Position numbers and translations under genes: made by a program. A DNA stretch of 64,000 bases from contig NZ_CP025682.1 in assembly GCF_002872475.1 (NCBI RefSeq), positions 1,860,001-1,924,000 of the forward strand, written 5' to 3'. Shown here piece after piece: positions 55,386 to 64,000 of this stretch. Below the pieces are notes generated by a model that was not told the origin of the DNA, ran no database searches, and worked only from the letters and a program-made list of their open reading frames with translations. This stretch comes from Pseudazoarcus pumilus. GTDB lineage: Bacteria; Pseudomonadota; Gammaproteobacteria; Burkholderiales; Rhodocyclaceae. The stretch's first letter is position 1, and each line of letters starts with the position of its first letter.

Positions 55386-55994
55386 TCAGCGCGTCGCGGC
55401 CGCGCTGCGCTCCTTGACGCCCTTCTCCGACGGCTCGTTCTCGCCGTCGCGCAACGCGGCGGGGCGCGAGGCACGCGGCTCGCTGATCGGACGCGGCTCG
55501 ATGCCCGGAGAACCCGCCGGCGCGGGCTCGACGCGCGCCGACGCGGTCCGCAACACCGGCGCGGCGGCCGCCGCTGTGCCGGCTTCCGATGCCGCGCTCG
55601 CACCACGCCGGGCGTCCGCCGACTCGACCTCGTGCACACGCATCAGCTTGCCGTCGACGGTGGCACCGCAGTCCATCTGCAACTGGCGATAGCGCAGGTT
55701 GCCGGTCACGTTGGCATTCGACTGCAGTTCGAGGAAATGTTCGACGTCAATGTCGCCGCAGATCGTACCGTTGATGACCGCATCATAGGCCTGGACCTTG
55801 CCGGTGATGCTGCCCTTCTCGCTGAGCACCACCAGCCCCTTGCCTCCGGGCTTGCCGATGACATTGCCTTCGATGCTGCCATCGACGCGCAGGCCACCGG
55901 AAAAATGCACGTCGCCGACGATGTGCAGGTTGTCGGCGATCAGGCTGGAAAGTTTCGCGACCTCGATGGCGCCCTTCTTCTTGCTGCCGAACAT
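55386..55994 (-). CDS. bactofilin family cytoskeletal protein
   Basis: 202 residues. The central beta-helical bactofilin core (about 15-115) has short repeats (GSIEGNVIGK, GSITGKVQAYDAVINGTICGD). The basic N-terminus is MFGSKKKG, and a disordered Ala/Pro/Arg-rich tail follows (about 125-202). It polymerises at the membrane and positions cell-wall enzymes in other bacteria. It follows an M23 peptidase and a membrane coiled-coil gene with short gaps, a typical shape module. Confidence 0.93.
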   Translation of the reverse strand: MFGSKKKGAIEVAKLSSLIADNLHIVGDVHFSGGLRVDGSIEGNVIGKPGGKGLVVLSEKGSITGKVQAYDAVINGTICGDIDVEHFLELQSNANVTGNLRYRQLQMDCGATVDGKLMRVHEVESADARRGASAASEAGTAAAAAPVLRTASARVEPAPAGSPGIEPRPISEPRASRPAALRDGENEPSEKGVKERSAAATR

Positions 55995-56016
55995 GGATCC
56001 ACCCCCTTGTGACGGG

Positions 56017-56403
56017 TCAGTTGCCGCGCGGACGCACCGCGGCGGACTTGACGAATTCGAGTTCCTCGCGCAACTGCTTGTGCTGCTCGGTGAGCACGAT
56101 CAGCTGGCGTTCGAGCTCCGCACGCGTCACCGACGACAGTTCCAGATCGAGCAGCGCGCGTTCCAGCTCGGCCTGAGTGCCTTCCAGTTCCTCGCGCAGG
56201 GCCTGGTTGGTGTCGACGAGCATCGCGGTGCGCACGTCGGACAGCCGCTGCATGGTCAGCTGGAAAATGATGGCTCCGACGGAGGCCGAGACCAGCAGCA
56301 GCAGCATCCAGCGACGCCGCGAGCGGCGCACCGTGTGCTCGGTCGTCAGCGTGATGCGCCCGGCCGACAGGGCGTGACTGAGCGAACGCTTGCGGGTGGC
56401 CAT
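56017..56403 (-). CDS. bitopic membrane coiled-coil protein
   Basis: 128 residues. A basic cytoplasmic N-terminus is followed by one membrane helix (about 32-50, WMLLLLVSASVGAIIFQL) and a long coiled coil (about 58-118, rich in Leu/Glu heptads). No named domain is recognised. It sits 12 nt after the M23 peptidase gene and 22 nt before bactofilin, so it may link the two. Confidence 0.85.
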   Translation of the reverse strand: MATRKRSLSHALSAGRITLTTEHTVRRSRRRWMLLLLVSASVGAIIFQLTMQRLSDVRTAMLVDTNQALREELEGTQAELERALLDLELSSVTRAELERQLIVLTEQHKQLREELEFVKSAAVRPRGN

Positions 56404-56415
56404 CGTCGTCGCCGG

Positions 56416-57393
56416 TCAGAACTGCGCGAGATAGACTTTCGGGTCGATGAAGCGACCGTCGCGCAGGATCTCGAAGTGCAGGTGCGGACCGGTCGAACGC
56501 CCGGTCGAGCCGACCCTGGCGATCTGCTCGCCGGGCATCACGACCTGACCGACCTTGACGAGGACTTTCGAGGCGTGGGCGTAGCGCGTGACCAGCCCGC
56601 CTCCGTGATCGACCTCGACCGTATTGCCATACGCCCGGCGATAGCCGGCGAAGATGACGCGACCGCCCGCGCTGGCGTGGATCGGCGTGCCCGGCGGCGC
56701 CGGATAGTCGATGCCGCTGTGGAAGGCGCGCTTGCGCGTGAACGGGTCGATGCGGTTGCCGAAGGACGAGACCACCGCACGACCGCGCACCGGCTCGCGG
56801 CCGGGTCGGGCCATGTGCTGCAGATTCAGCGCGACCACGGTGCGGTCGAGCTCGGCGATCAGGTCGGTGATGCGTTCGATGCTCGATTCGATCTGCTCGA
56901 GCCCGTCACCCAGTTCGACCGAGCGCGATCCGTTCGGGAGCAGCGGAACCGGCAGCGGCTCGACGCCGTCGGGCCTGAACAAAGGGCCACCGGCGGGCGA
57001 GCCCGGCGGCGTCTTGGCGACACGCCCTGCCTTGGGTTCATCGACATCGGCGCGATCGCCGGCCTGCTTGATCAGCCCGATGCGAAAGGCCAGATCCATG
57101 GCCTCGGCTTCGAGTTGCATCATGCGGCCGGAGAGTTCGCCGAAACGATCGATCAGCAGCCGGTTGTCGGTGGTGGACTCGTTCGCCGCACCGGCCCTCG
57201 TCACAGGCCGGGGTTCGGCATTCGCAGACGCAAAAAGGGCCGGCCCTTCACGACCGACCCCATATCCGACTGCAATGCCCGCCGCCAGCACGAGCAGCGT
57301 GACCAGCGATGCGATGCCGACGACCGCACGCATGCTCAGCGTGCGCGGCTTCGAACGGGTCAGCGCGCTGGCGGAAAGAATGACGAACGCCAT
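56416..57393 (-). CDS. M23 family metallopeptidase (LytM-like endopeptidase)
   Basis: 325 residues. It has an N-terminal membrane anchor (about 22-45), a helical linker, and a C-terminal M23 domain with zinc and catalytic residues His225 and Asp229 (HSGIDYP), His273 (YAHAS) and His306 (GPHLHFE). All are present, so it is predicted active against peptidoglycan cross-links. ATG at 57393. First gene of the M23/coiled-coil/bactofilin set. Confidence 0.92.
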   Translation of the reverse strand: MAFVILSASALTRSKPRTLSMRAVVGIASLVTLLVLAAGIAVGYGVGREGPALFASANAEPRPVTRAGAANESTTDNRLLIDRFGELSGRMMQLEAEAMDLAFRIGLIKQAGDRADVDEPKAGRVAKTPPGSPAGGPLFRPDGVEPLPVPLLPNGSRSVELGDGLEQIESSIERITDLIAELDRTVVALNLQHMARPGREPVRGRAVVSSFGNRIDPFTRKRAFHSGIDYPAPPGTPIHASAGGRVIFAGYRRAYGNTVEVDHGGGLVTRYAHASKVLVKVGQVVMPGEQIARVGSTGRSTGPHLHFEILRDGRFIDPKVYLAQF

Positions 57394-57614
57394 CCATGTC
57401 CTCCACGTGATGGACGCATGCCGAAATATCGGCAGGGCATTATCCGGAGTGCCGCAAGTGGCGGATTTGTAACAAACCGCATTTGCCGCAACAAAAAAAC
57501 CGACGCCAGTCTAACACCAAAAAACCACGTCACCGCAAGCGGCTTCGGCGTCTCACGATGAGCGCGGTCACGCGGGGAAGGACGGCCCCCTCCCGCGTCC
57601 CTGCGGCAAGCCGC

Positions 57615-59981
57615 TCAGGCGCGGCGATGGGCGGCCAGGGCCAGCCAGGTGTCCACCACGGTATCCGGATTCAGCGACAGGCTCTGGATGCCCTCGTCCA
57701 TCAGCCATTCTGCGAAATCGGCGTGATCCGACGGCCCCTGCCCGCAGATGCCGACATACTTGCCTGCCTTGTTGCAGGCGCGGATGGCCATGGACAGCAG
57801 CATCTTCACCGCGGGGTCGCGCTCGTCGAAGGCGTTCGCCACCAGTCCCGAATCGCGGTCCAGACCGAGGGTGAGTTGAGTGAGGTCGTTGGAGCCGATG
57901 GAAAAGCCGTCGAAGCGCTCGAGGAAGGCGTCGGCCTGCAGCGCATTGGAGGGGATCTCGCACATCATCACCAGCCGCAGGCCATCGCGCCCGCGCTCGA
58001 GACCGTTGCCCGCGAGCAGCTCGATCACCGCATCGGCCTCGCCCAGCGTACGCACGAAGGGGATCATGATCTCGACATTGGTGAGCCCCATGTCGTTGCG
58101 CACCTTCTTGAGCGCAGCGCATTCCATCTCGAAGCAGTCGCGGAAGTCCGGCGCGATGTAGCGCGAGGCCCCGCGAAAACCGAGCATGGCGTTCTCTTCC
58201 TCGGGCTCGTAGATCTCGCCGCCGAGCAGCTTGCGATACTCGTTCGACTTGAAGTCCGAGGTGCGCACGATCACCGCCTTGGGCCAGAACGCCGCGGCGA
58301 TGGTGGCGACACCCTCGGCGAGCTTGTCGATGTAGAACTGGCGCGGGCTGGCGTAGCCGCGCGAACGACGCTGAATCTCTTCGCGCAGGCTCGCCGGCAC
58401 GCGCTCGATGTCGAGAATGGCCTTGGGGTGGATGCCGATCATGTTGTTGATCACGAACTCCAACCGTGCCAGGCCGACGCCGTGGTTGGGAAGCTGCGCG
58501 AACTCGAAGGCCAGCTCGGGGTTGCCCACGTTCATCGTGATCTTCAACGGGATGTCGGGCAGGTTGCCGGTATCGGTTGAGACCACTTCGAACTCGAGCT
58601 TGCCGCGGTACACATGGCCGGTGTCACCTTCGGCACACGAGACCGTGACCTCGCTGCCCTCTTCGAGCACCTCGGTGGCGTTGCCGCAGCCGACGATGGC
58701 CGGAATGCCCAGTTCACGCGCGATGATCGCGGCATGGCAGGTGCGTCCGCCGCGGTTGGTGACGATGGCCGAGGCGCGCTTCATGACCGGCTCCCAGTTG
58801 GGGTCGGTCATGTCGGTCACGAGCACGTCGCCGGGTTGCACGCGACTCATCTCGGTGGCGCTGGCGACCACCCGCACCGGGCCGTGACCGATCTTCTGGC
58901 CGATCGCGCGTCCGTGCGTGAGCGCCTTGCCGTACTGCTTGAGGCGGTATTTCTCCATGCGGTGCGCCACGTCCTGCGACTTCACCGTTTCGGGGCGCGC
59001 CTGCAGGATGTAGAGCTTGCCGTCCTCGCCGTCCTTGCCCCATTCGATGTCCATCGGGCGGCCATAGTGCTGCTCGATGATCACCGCGTAACGCGCCAGC
59101 TCGAGCACCTCCTCGTCGGTCAGGGAGAAGCGGTTGCGCTCCTCGTCGGAGACGTCGACGGTGCGCACCGACTTGCCCGCCTGGCGCGCGTCGGTGAACT
59201 CCATCCGGATCAGCTTGGAGCCGAGGCTGCGGCGCACGATGGCCGGCTTGCCTTCGGCGAGCTTGGGCTTGTGCACGTAGAACTCGTCCGGGTTGACCGC
59301 GCCCTGCACCACCGTCTCGCCCAGACCCCAGGATGCGGTGATGAACACCACGTCGGCGAAGCCCGACTCGGTGTCGATCGTGAACATCACGCCGGAAGCA
59401 CCGGTATCCGAGCGCACCATGCGCTGCACGCCGGCCGACAGCGCGACCACGTCGTGGTCGAAACTCTTGTGAACGCGGTAGGCGATGGCGCGGTCGTTGT
59501 ACAGTGAGGCGAACACTTCCTTGATCGCGTGAAGGATCTCCTCGTAGCCGTGTATATTCAGGAAGGTTTCCTGCTGGCCCGCGAACGAGGCGTCGGGCAG
59601 ATCTTCGGCGGTCGCCGAGGAACGCACGGCGAAGCTGCCCTCGCCGTCGGCCGTGAGCGCCTCGTAGGCGCTGCGGATCTCCTGCTCCAGGCGCTCGGGG
59701 AACGGGGTGTCGACGATCCAGCCGCGGATCTTCGCGCCGACTTCCGCGAGCGCGACCACGTCATCGACGTCGAGCGCGGCGAGCGCCGCGCGAATGCGTT
59801 CGGCAAGCCCCTGATGGGCGAGAAACTCGCGGTAGGCGTCGGCCGTGGTCGCGAAGCCCCCGGGCACGCGCACGCTGTCGGGCAACTGGCTGATCATCTC
59901 CCCCAGGGAGGCGTTCTTGCCACCGACCTGCTCGACGTCGGTCATGCGCAGTTCGGAGAAGGGGATGACGTAGCGGGCCAT
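57615..59981 (-). CDS. ppsA: phosphoenolpyruvate synthase
   Basis: Converts pyruvate to PEP (gluconeogenesis) with ATP. 788 residues. Domain order: N-terminal ATP-grasp PPDK-like domain ([19 protein letters not shown]), phosphohistidine domain with His416 (GGRTCHAA), C-terminal PEP-binding barrel ([27 protein letters not shown]). GAGGA lies upstream of the ATG at 59981. It diverges from its likely regulator ppsR. Confidence 0.98.
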   Translation of the reverse strand: MARYVIPFSELRMTDVEQVGGKNASLGEMISQLPDSVRVPGGFATTADAYREFLAHQGLAERIRAALAALDVDDVVALAEVGAKIRGWIVDTPFPERLEQEIRSAYEALTADGEGSFAVRSSATAEDLPDASFAGQQETFLNIHGYEEILHAIKEVFASLYNDRAIAYRVHKSFDHDVVALSAGVQRMVRSDTGASGVMFTIDTESGFADVVFITASWGLGETVVQGAVNPDEFYVHKPKLAEGKPAIVRRSLGSKLIRMEFTDARQAGKSVRTVDVSDEERNRFSLTDEEVLELARYAVIIEQHYGRPMDIEWGKDGEDGKLYILQARPETVKSQDVAHRMEKYRLKQYGKALTHGRAIGQKIGHGPVRVVASATEMSRVQPGDVLVTDMTDPNWEPVMKRASAIVTNRGGRTCHAAIIARELGIPAIVGCGNATEVLEEGSEVTVSCAEGDTGHVYRGKLEFEVVSTDTGNLPDIPLKITMNVGNPELAFEFAQLPNHGVGLARLEFVINNMIGIHPKAILDIERVPASLREEIQRRSRGYASPRQFYIDKLAEGVATIAAAFWPKAVIVRTSDFKSNEYRKLLGGEIYEPEEENAMLGFRGASRYIAPDFRDCFEMECAALKKVRNDMGLTNVEIMIPFVRTLGEADAVIELLAGNGLERGRDGLRLVMMCEIPSNALQADAFLERFDGFSIGSNDLTQLTLGLDRDSGLVANAFDERDPAVKMLLSMAIRACNKAGKYVGICGQGPSDHADFAEWLMDEGIQSLSLNPDTVVDTWLALAAHRRA

Positions 59982-60066
59982 GACGGGATCCTCGCGAGAC
60001 GGTTGGAATCGGAACTTGCGGCGATTCTATTGCGCTTTGCTGCGGTGCACTACTGTAGAGTCCCGT

Positions 60067-60082
60067 ATTGACTCAGGTCAAT
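60067..60082. promoter_or_regulatory. FNR/ANR-like palindrome between ppsA and ppsR
   Basis: ATTGAC-TCAG-GTCAAT is a perfect 6-bp palindrome with a 4-nt spacer. It resembles CRP/FNR-family sites (TTGAT-N4-ATCAA) with a symmetric T-to-C change. It lies 17 nt upstream of the ppsR ATG and 86 nt upstream of the ppsA ATG. Confidence 0.45.
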
Positions 60083-60099
60083 TTTTTCTGAAGCGAACG

Positions 60100-60933
60100 A
60101 TGTCGAATCCCGCCCGGCGCACCGCCTTCTTCATCTCCGGCAGTACCGGCATCACCGCCGAGACGCTCGGCCACAGCCTGCTCACGCAGTTTCCGGACGC
60201 CAAGGTCCACGGGGTGCGCCTGCCGTTCGTGACCGACCGCGAGCGCGCCCAGGACTGCGCGCGCCAGATTCGCGCAGCCGCCGAGCGCGATCGCGTGCGC
60301 CCGATCGTGTTCAGCACGCTGGTCGACCCGCAGATCATCGACGCACTGCGTGTGGCCGACGCACTCTACATCGACCTCTTCGACCAGTTCATCGGCCCGC
60401 TCGAGAGCGAGCTGCAGATGCAGGCGTCGCACATCGCCGGCCTGTCCCACGGGATGGCCAGCAGCGGCAACTACCAGGCACGCATCGAGGCAATCAACTA
60501 TGCCATGGCCCACGACGACGGCGTCTCGTCGGACAACGGGCTCGACGCCGCCGACGTCATCCTGGTGGGCGTATCGCGTTCCGGCAAGACGCCGACCAGC
60601 CTCTATCTGGCAATGCAGTTCGGCATCAAGGCCGCGAACTATCCGCTGATTCCGGAAGACTTCGAGCGCAACCGTCTGCCCGGCGCGATCGCCCCCCACC
60701 GCGGCAAGCTGTTCGGCCTCACCATCGCGCCCGAGCGCCTCGCGCTGATCCGCGAGGAGCGGCGCCCGGGCAGCCAGTACGCCTCGCTGCCCAACTGCAG
60801 ACACGAGACCACCGCGGCGCAGAAGATGATGCGCCGCGAAGGCATTCCCTGGATCGACTCGACGACCAAATCGATCGAGGAAATCTCCGCTACCATCATG
60901 CAGGCCATCGACCTCGAAGGTCACGCCTGGTGA
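60100..60933 (+). CDS. ppsR: PEP synthase regulatory protein (bifunctional kinase/pyrophosphorylase, DUF299)
   Basis: Regulates PpsA by ADP-dependent phosphorylation of a Thr next to the active His and by Pi-dependent removal. 277 residues. N-terminal FFISGSTGITAETLGHSLL and P-loop GVSRSGKT (157-164) are family signatures. The ATG at 60100 fits the family N-terminus; the frame is open upstream. Divergent pairing with ppsA supports the role. Confidence 0.96.
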   Translation: MSNPARRTAFFISGSTGITAETLGHSLLTQFPDAKVHGVRLPFVTDRERAQDCARQIRAAAERDRVRPIVFSTLVDPQIIDALRVADALYIDLFDQFIGPLESELQMQASHIAGLSHGMASSGNYQARIEAINYAMAHDDGVSSDNGLDAADVILVGVSRSGKTPTSLYLAMQFGIKAANYPLIPEDFERNRLPGAIAPHRGKLFGLTIAPERLALIREERRPGSQYASLPNCRHETTAAQKMMRREGIPWIDSTTKSIEEISATIMQAIDLEGHAW

Positions 60934-60988
60934 CCCGTTCATCCGCCCCCGGCATGGCGCCGCGCGGCAGGTTCATGTGAAGGACACA

Positions 60989-62161
60989 ATGAAGAGAAAC
61001 CGACAGAAGCGTCGCGGCGGCATCGGCCGCGACACCGAACACCTGATCTGGCTCGCGACCGGCCTGGCCGAATCGGGCAGCCTCGCCGAAGACCGCTGGT
61101 GGGATCGCCAGCTGGTCGACACCGTCGACGGCCTGCTCGCCGAACATGACGAGGAAGCGCTCAACACCGCGCTCGACCACCTGTATGCCAAGAACGCCCG
61201 CGGCTACGAGGAACTGGCCGACTTCATCGAATCGCGCGCCGAGACCGGCGGACGCATCGACGACGCGCACGACGTGCTGCTCATCGGCGCGCCGATTCTC
61301 GCGTGGTCGCGTTTCCGCATTCCGGCCAACGCCATCCCGCCGGCGGTGCTCGCCAATCTGCGCGTACACCTGTCGGCCCACATTCTCGCCTCGGACGCCA
61401 AGCTCGCGCTCGCCGACTACCTGTTCAGCCCGGACCAGCTGCCGCGTGGCTATTGCGCCACGGCCGAGTTCGCCGCCGCGCTGGGTCGCGCCGCGCTGGC
61501 CGGCAGCGACCTCAAGATCGAGACCGAAGGCATGCCCGACACCGCGCACTTCCTGTCGGACACGCGCTATCTGCTGGCCGCCATCGCGGTACCGCGCGAC
61601 AAGCCCTTCTTCGCCTGGCAGCAACCCGGCGACAGCCGCGACGACGCACTCGACCGCTGGCGCAGCCAGGGCGGCGCCTGTCTGGCCCCGCTGCTGCCCG
61701 GCTGTGCAACCGAAGTGGTGTTGCCCGAGGCCTATTTCGCTGCCAGCCGCGAGGCCGACCGCGAAAGCCGACCCTACGCGATCCGTGCCTCGGTAGCCTT
61801 CCTCGGCGCCGAGCTGGAGACGCCAGCGACCAACCTGCGCGCGGTCATCGCGCCCTTCCACGATCGCGAACTCGAGGAATACCGCATCGGCTTCTCGCGA
61901 CGCGACGACGACACGGCGGTGGTGCACGGCGTGGTGTGGCCGCTGCTCGGCGCCGAAGACGAGAACGCCGACATCCCGGCACAGATCGAGGCCGTGCTGC
62001 GCGACTGCGGCGTCGCCGACATCGTCTATCTCGACCACCGCTTCCCGCTGGAGTACTGCGACGACTGCGGCGCACCGATGTATCCGTCGGCCGACGGCGA
62101 GACCGTACACGCCGAGATGCCCGACGAGCACGGCGAACAGACCCCGCGCCACCTGCATTGA
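60989..62161 (+). CDS. DUF2863 family protein
   Basis: 390 residues, resembling the betaproteobacterial DUF2863 family of unknown function (basic start, GLGRD-like segment, [15 protein letters not shown]). The C-terminus has a CxxC pair ([12 protein letters not shown]) that may bind zinc. The start is ATG at 60989 with GAAGGA upstream; a GTG four codons earlier is possible. It precedes msrB by 14 nt, likely one operon. Confidence 0.82.
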   Translation: MKRNRQKRRGGIGRDTEHLIWLATGLAESGSLAEDRWWDRQLVDTVDGLLAEHDEEALNTALDHLYAKNARGYEELADFIESRAETGGRIDDAHDVLLIGAPILAWSRFRIPANAIPPAVLANLRVHLSAHILASDAKLALADYLFSPDQLPRGYCATAEFAAALGRAALAGSDLKIETEGMPDTAHFLSDTRYLLAAIAVPRDKPFFAWQQPGDSRDDALDRWRSQGGACLAPLLPGCATEVVLPEAYFAASREADRESRPYAIRASVAFLGAELETPATNLRAVIAPFHDRELEEYRIGFSRRDDDTAVVHGVVWPLLGAEDENADIPAQIEAVLRDCGVADIVYLDHRFPLEYCDDCGAPMYPSADGETVHAEMPDEHGEQTPRHLH

Positions 62162-62175
62162 ACGGAGCCGACGAC

Positions 62176-62583
62176 ATGAACCGCAAGGTCGAAAAGCCGG
62201 ACACCGAATGGGCCGAGCAACTCACGCCGGAGCAGTTTCGCGTCACGCGCTGGAAGGGCACGGAACCCGCCTTCTCCGGCGAGTACTGGGATCACTGGAA
62301 GGCCGGCGAATACCGCTGCGTGTGCTGCGACGCCCCGCTGTTCCACTCCGAGCACAAGTTCGACGCCGGCTGCGGCTGGCCGAGCTTCTGGATACCGGCG
62401 GCGCCGGACAACGTCGAGGAAGAACGCGACACCTCGCACGGCATGTTGCGTACCGAAGTGCTGTGCGAACAGTGCGGCGCGCATCTGGGTCATGTCTTCG
62501 AGGACGGACCGCCACCGACCGGCCTGCGCTATTGCATCAACTCGGCCTCGATCCGATTTCGCGCGAACGACGCGAAGGACTGA
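62176..62583 (+). CDS. msrB: peptide-methionine (R)-S-oxide reductase
   Basis: Repairs methionine-R-sulfoxide in proteins. 135 residues. Structural zinc ligands are Cys48, Cys51, Cys97 and Cys100. The catalytic Cys120 is in [11 protein letters not shown], with a candidate resolving Cys66 (GCGWPS). ATG at 62176. It follows the DUF2863 gene and converges with comEC. Confidence 0.96.
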   Translation: MNRKVEKPDTEWAEQLTPEQFRVTRWKGTEPAFSGEYWDHWKAGEYRCVCCDAPLFHSEHKFDAGCGWPSFWIPAAPDNVEEERDTSHGMLRTEVLCEQCGAHLGHVFEDGPPPTGLRYCINSASIRFRANDAKD

Positions 62584-62600
62584 ACGATCGCCGGCTGGCT

Positions 62601-64000
62601 TCAGCGCCCGTGCCAGTATCGCGGATGGCGTTCGCGCCATGCCGACACCTCGACCCCGCGCGAATCCACCTCGACGAGGATCGCCCCCTGGGCGTCCGTG
62701 CGCCAGTTGCGCGCGCCGGCCCGCGCCCAGCGCGACCACACGTCCGGGTGCGGATGGCGATAGCGATTCAGGTTGCCTACCGCGTGGATCGCATGGCGCG
62801 CCCCGCTGGCCGTGACGAAGGCCGGCGCGCTCGAACCGCGGCTGCCGTGATGCGCAACGACCACGACGTCGCTCGCCAGCGCGAGTGCATCGCGTTTGGT
62901 CAGATCCCGCTCGGAGGGCGCGCCGATATCACCCGGCAGCAGCAGCGTGCCGCCGGGCGCGACCACGCGCAGCACGCATGAACCCTCGTTGCGCCGCGCC
63001 GGCCGCTCGCCTGACTGTGGATGCAGAAACTCGAAACGCACACCGTCCCACTCCCAGCCCTCGCCCGCGACGCACGGCGTCCCCGCCCGATTCAGCCCCG
63101 CGCGCCGATGCGCACCGGAGCCCAGCCACAGGTGCTCGACCGGCATTTCGCCGATCAGCGACGCTGCTCCGCCGACGTGATCGGCGTCACCGTGCGAGAG
63201 CACCAGCGCATCCAGCCGCCCCACGGCGGCCGAGCGCAACGCGGGCAAGATCACGCGCGCGCCGGCGTCGGACACCGGCCCGTACGGCGGCCCGGTGTCG
63301 AAGAGCAAGTCATGGCGCGCGGTCTGCACGTGCACGGCCAGCCCTTGCCCGACGTCGAAAACCATCGCGCGAAAGCCGTCCGCGAGCGGACGCGCGGGCG
63401 ACCACACGAACAGCGGTAGCAGCGCGAGCGCCGCCGCCACCTTGCCGGGCGTGCCGCGCGGCATCAGCAGCCACAAGGTCGCCGCGACGGCACACACGAG
63501 CACGGGCAAGGGCGCGGCCGGCGCATGCCAAAGCGCGAACGGCAATGCCGCGAGCCATTCGAGGGCGGCCATCATCCAGCCGGTCACGGTGTGGGCCAGC
63601 GCGGGCAACCAGGGCACGGGCACGACGATGGACAGCAGCACCAGCGGCGCGATCACGAAGCTCACCAGCGGAATCGCGAAGGCATTGGCCAGCGGCCCGA
63701 CCGCCGACACGGCGCCGAACAGCGCAAGCAGCACCGGGGCGAGCGCCAGCGTGATGGCCAGCTGGATGCGCACCGCCGAATGCAGTGCGCCGCGCTGCTC
63801 GAGACGACCGGAGGCGACGAGCACGATCACGGCGACCGCGCCGAAGGACAGCCAGAAGCCGCCCGCGAGCACCGCCCACGGGTCGAAGATCAGGACCGCA
63901 GCCAGGGCCAAGGCCAGCACGCGCCCGGGTGCGCTCTCGCGCCCGGCCGCAAGCGCCAGCGCGGCCACCGCGAGCATGATCAGCGCCCGCTGCGTGGGCA
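62601..64000 (-). CDS. comEC: DNA internalisation / competence protein ComEC/Rec2, N-terminus cut by window edge
   Basis: The C-terminal part (about 466 codons visible) of the DNA-uptake channel. The competence membrane region has several helices and PTQRALI at the edge. It is followed by a metallo-beta-lactamase-like domain with LSHGDADHVGG, LLPGDI and AHHGSRGSS. The frame is open through base 64000; the ATG near 63977 is internal. It suggests the organism may be transformable. Confidence 0.94.
   Translation of the reverse strand, partial: PTQRALIMLAVAALALAAGRESAPGRVLALALAAVLIFDPWAVLAGGFWLSFGAVAVIVLVASGRLEQRGALHSAVRIQLAITLALAPVLLALFGAVSAVGPLANAFAIPLVSFVIAPLVLLSIVVPVPWLPALAHTVTGWMMAALEWLAALPFALWHAPAAPLPVLVCAVAATLWLLMPRGTPGKVAAALALLPLFVWSPARPLADGFRAMVFDVGQGLAVHVQTARHDLLFDTGPPYGPVSDAGARVILPALRSAAVGRLDALVLSHGDADHVGGAASLIGEMPVEHLWLGSGAHRRAGLNRAGTPCVAGEGWEWDGVRFEFLHPQSGERPARRNEGSCVLRVVAPGGTLLLPGDIGAPSERDLTKRDALALASDVVVVAHHGSRGSSAPAFVTASGARHAIHAVGNLNRYRHPHPDVWSRWARAGARNWRTDAQGAILVEVDSRGVEVSAWRERHPRYWHGR

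Overview
The window is a dense, GC-rich stretch of bacterial chromosome made almost entirely of core genes. It holds 59 protein-coding genes on both strands, usually separated by tens of bases. I see no rRNA, tRNA, CRISPR array, transposase, integrase or prophage gene. Gene content points to a betaproteobacterium, most likely Rhodocyclales (Azoarcus/Thauera-like). The evidence is an alaA-hom pair with a nearby thrC, a DUF2863 protein, a DUF1415 protein, pyrG-kdsA-eno-ftsB, tig-clpP-clpX-lon, and uppP/bcp/phoH. The order-level placement is inference from gene content, not a phylogeny.

Region by region. 1-5505 (minus) is the proteostasis block tig-clpP-clpX-lon; lon runs off the left edge and has a good sigma-32-like promoter. 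5858-10625 (plus) is the stress module prkA-yeaH-spoVR. 10688-13107 (plus) holds nnr (NAD(P)HX repair) and nadC. 13196-20201 (minus) carries alaA-hom and thrC, with an Na+/H+ antiporter and a DUF3080-type lipoprotein between hom and thrC. 20341-27221 holds uppP, bcp, a PIN-PhoH ATPase, a cNMP/CBS/DUF294 nucleotidyltransferase-like protein overlapping a degenerate DnaQ-type exonuclease, and a divergent DUF2325 / iron-binding-protein pair with a Fur-like operator region. 27282-34762 holds the GTPase YlqF, a three-gene DUF1415-methyltransferase-DUF938 operon, YtfL, YaeQ with an unrecognised partner, SrkA, and a divergent FolE-family protein.

34769-40261 holds a DUF3301 protein, a PiT phosphate transporter, a MazG-like pyrophosphohydrolase overlapping rlmJ, a gamma-carbonic anhydrase, and a SIMPL / lysozyme-inhibitor-like / dtd run. 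40282-44504 (minus) is pyrG-kdsA-eno-ftsB. 44645-51228 holds a CREST-superfamily (ceramidase-like) membrane hydrolase, an isochorismatase-like hydrolase overlapping acetoacetyl-CoA synthetase, ETF:ubiquinone oxidoreductase, the copper chaperone PCu(A)C with a DUF2946 protein, a 53-residue DUF1328 protein and a small lipoprotein. 51346-57393 (minus) holds purL and an M23 peptidase / coiled-coil / bactofilin module. 57615-60933 is the divergent ppsA / ppsR pair. The window ends with DUF2863, msrB and the C-terminal part of comEC.

The recurring themes are stress and envelope maintenance (Lon/Clp, PrkA-YeaH-SpoVR, SrkA, YaeQ, DUF1328, MsrB, Bcp), amino-acid and cofactor synthesis, and regulated gluconeogenesis (PpsA with its regulator PpsR). 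No classical defence or mobile system is visible. The best leads for undescribed biology are the PhoH / DUF294 / pseudo-exonuclease run, the FolE paralogue with several altered active-site residues, the TGCGAAT-repeat operator at the DUF2325/iron locus, the CREST hydrolase, the SIMPL-lysozyme-inhibitor-Dtd run, and the hypothetical-YaeQ-YtfL set.
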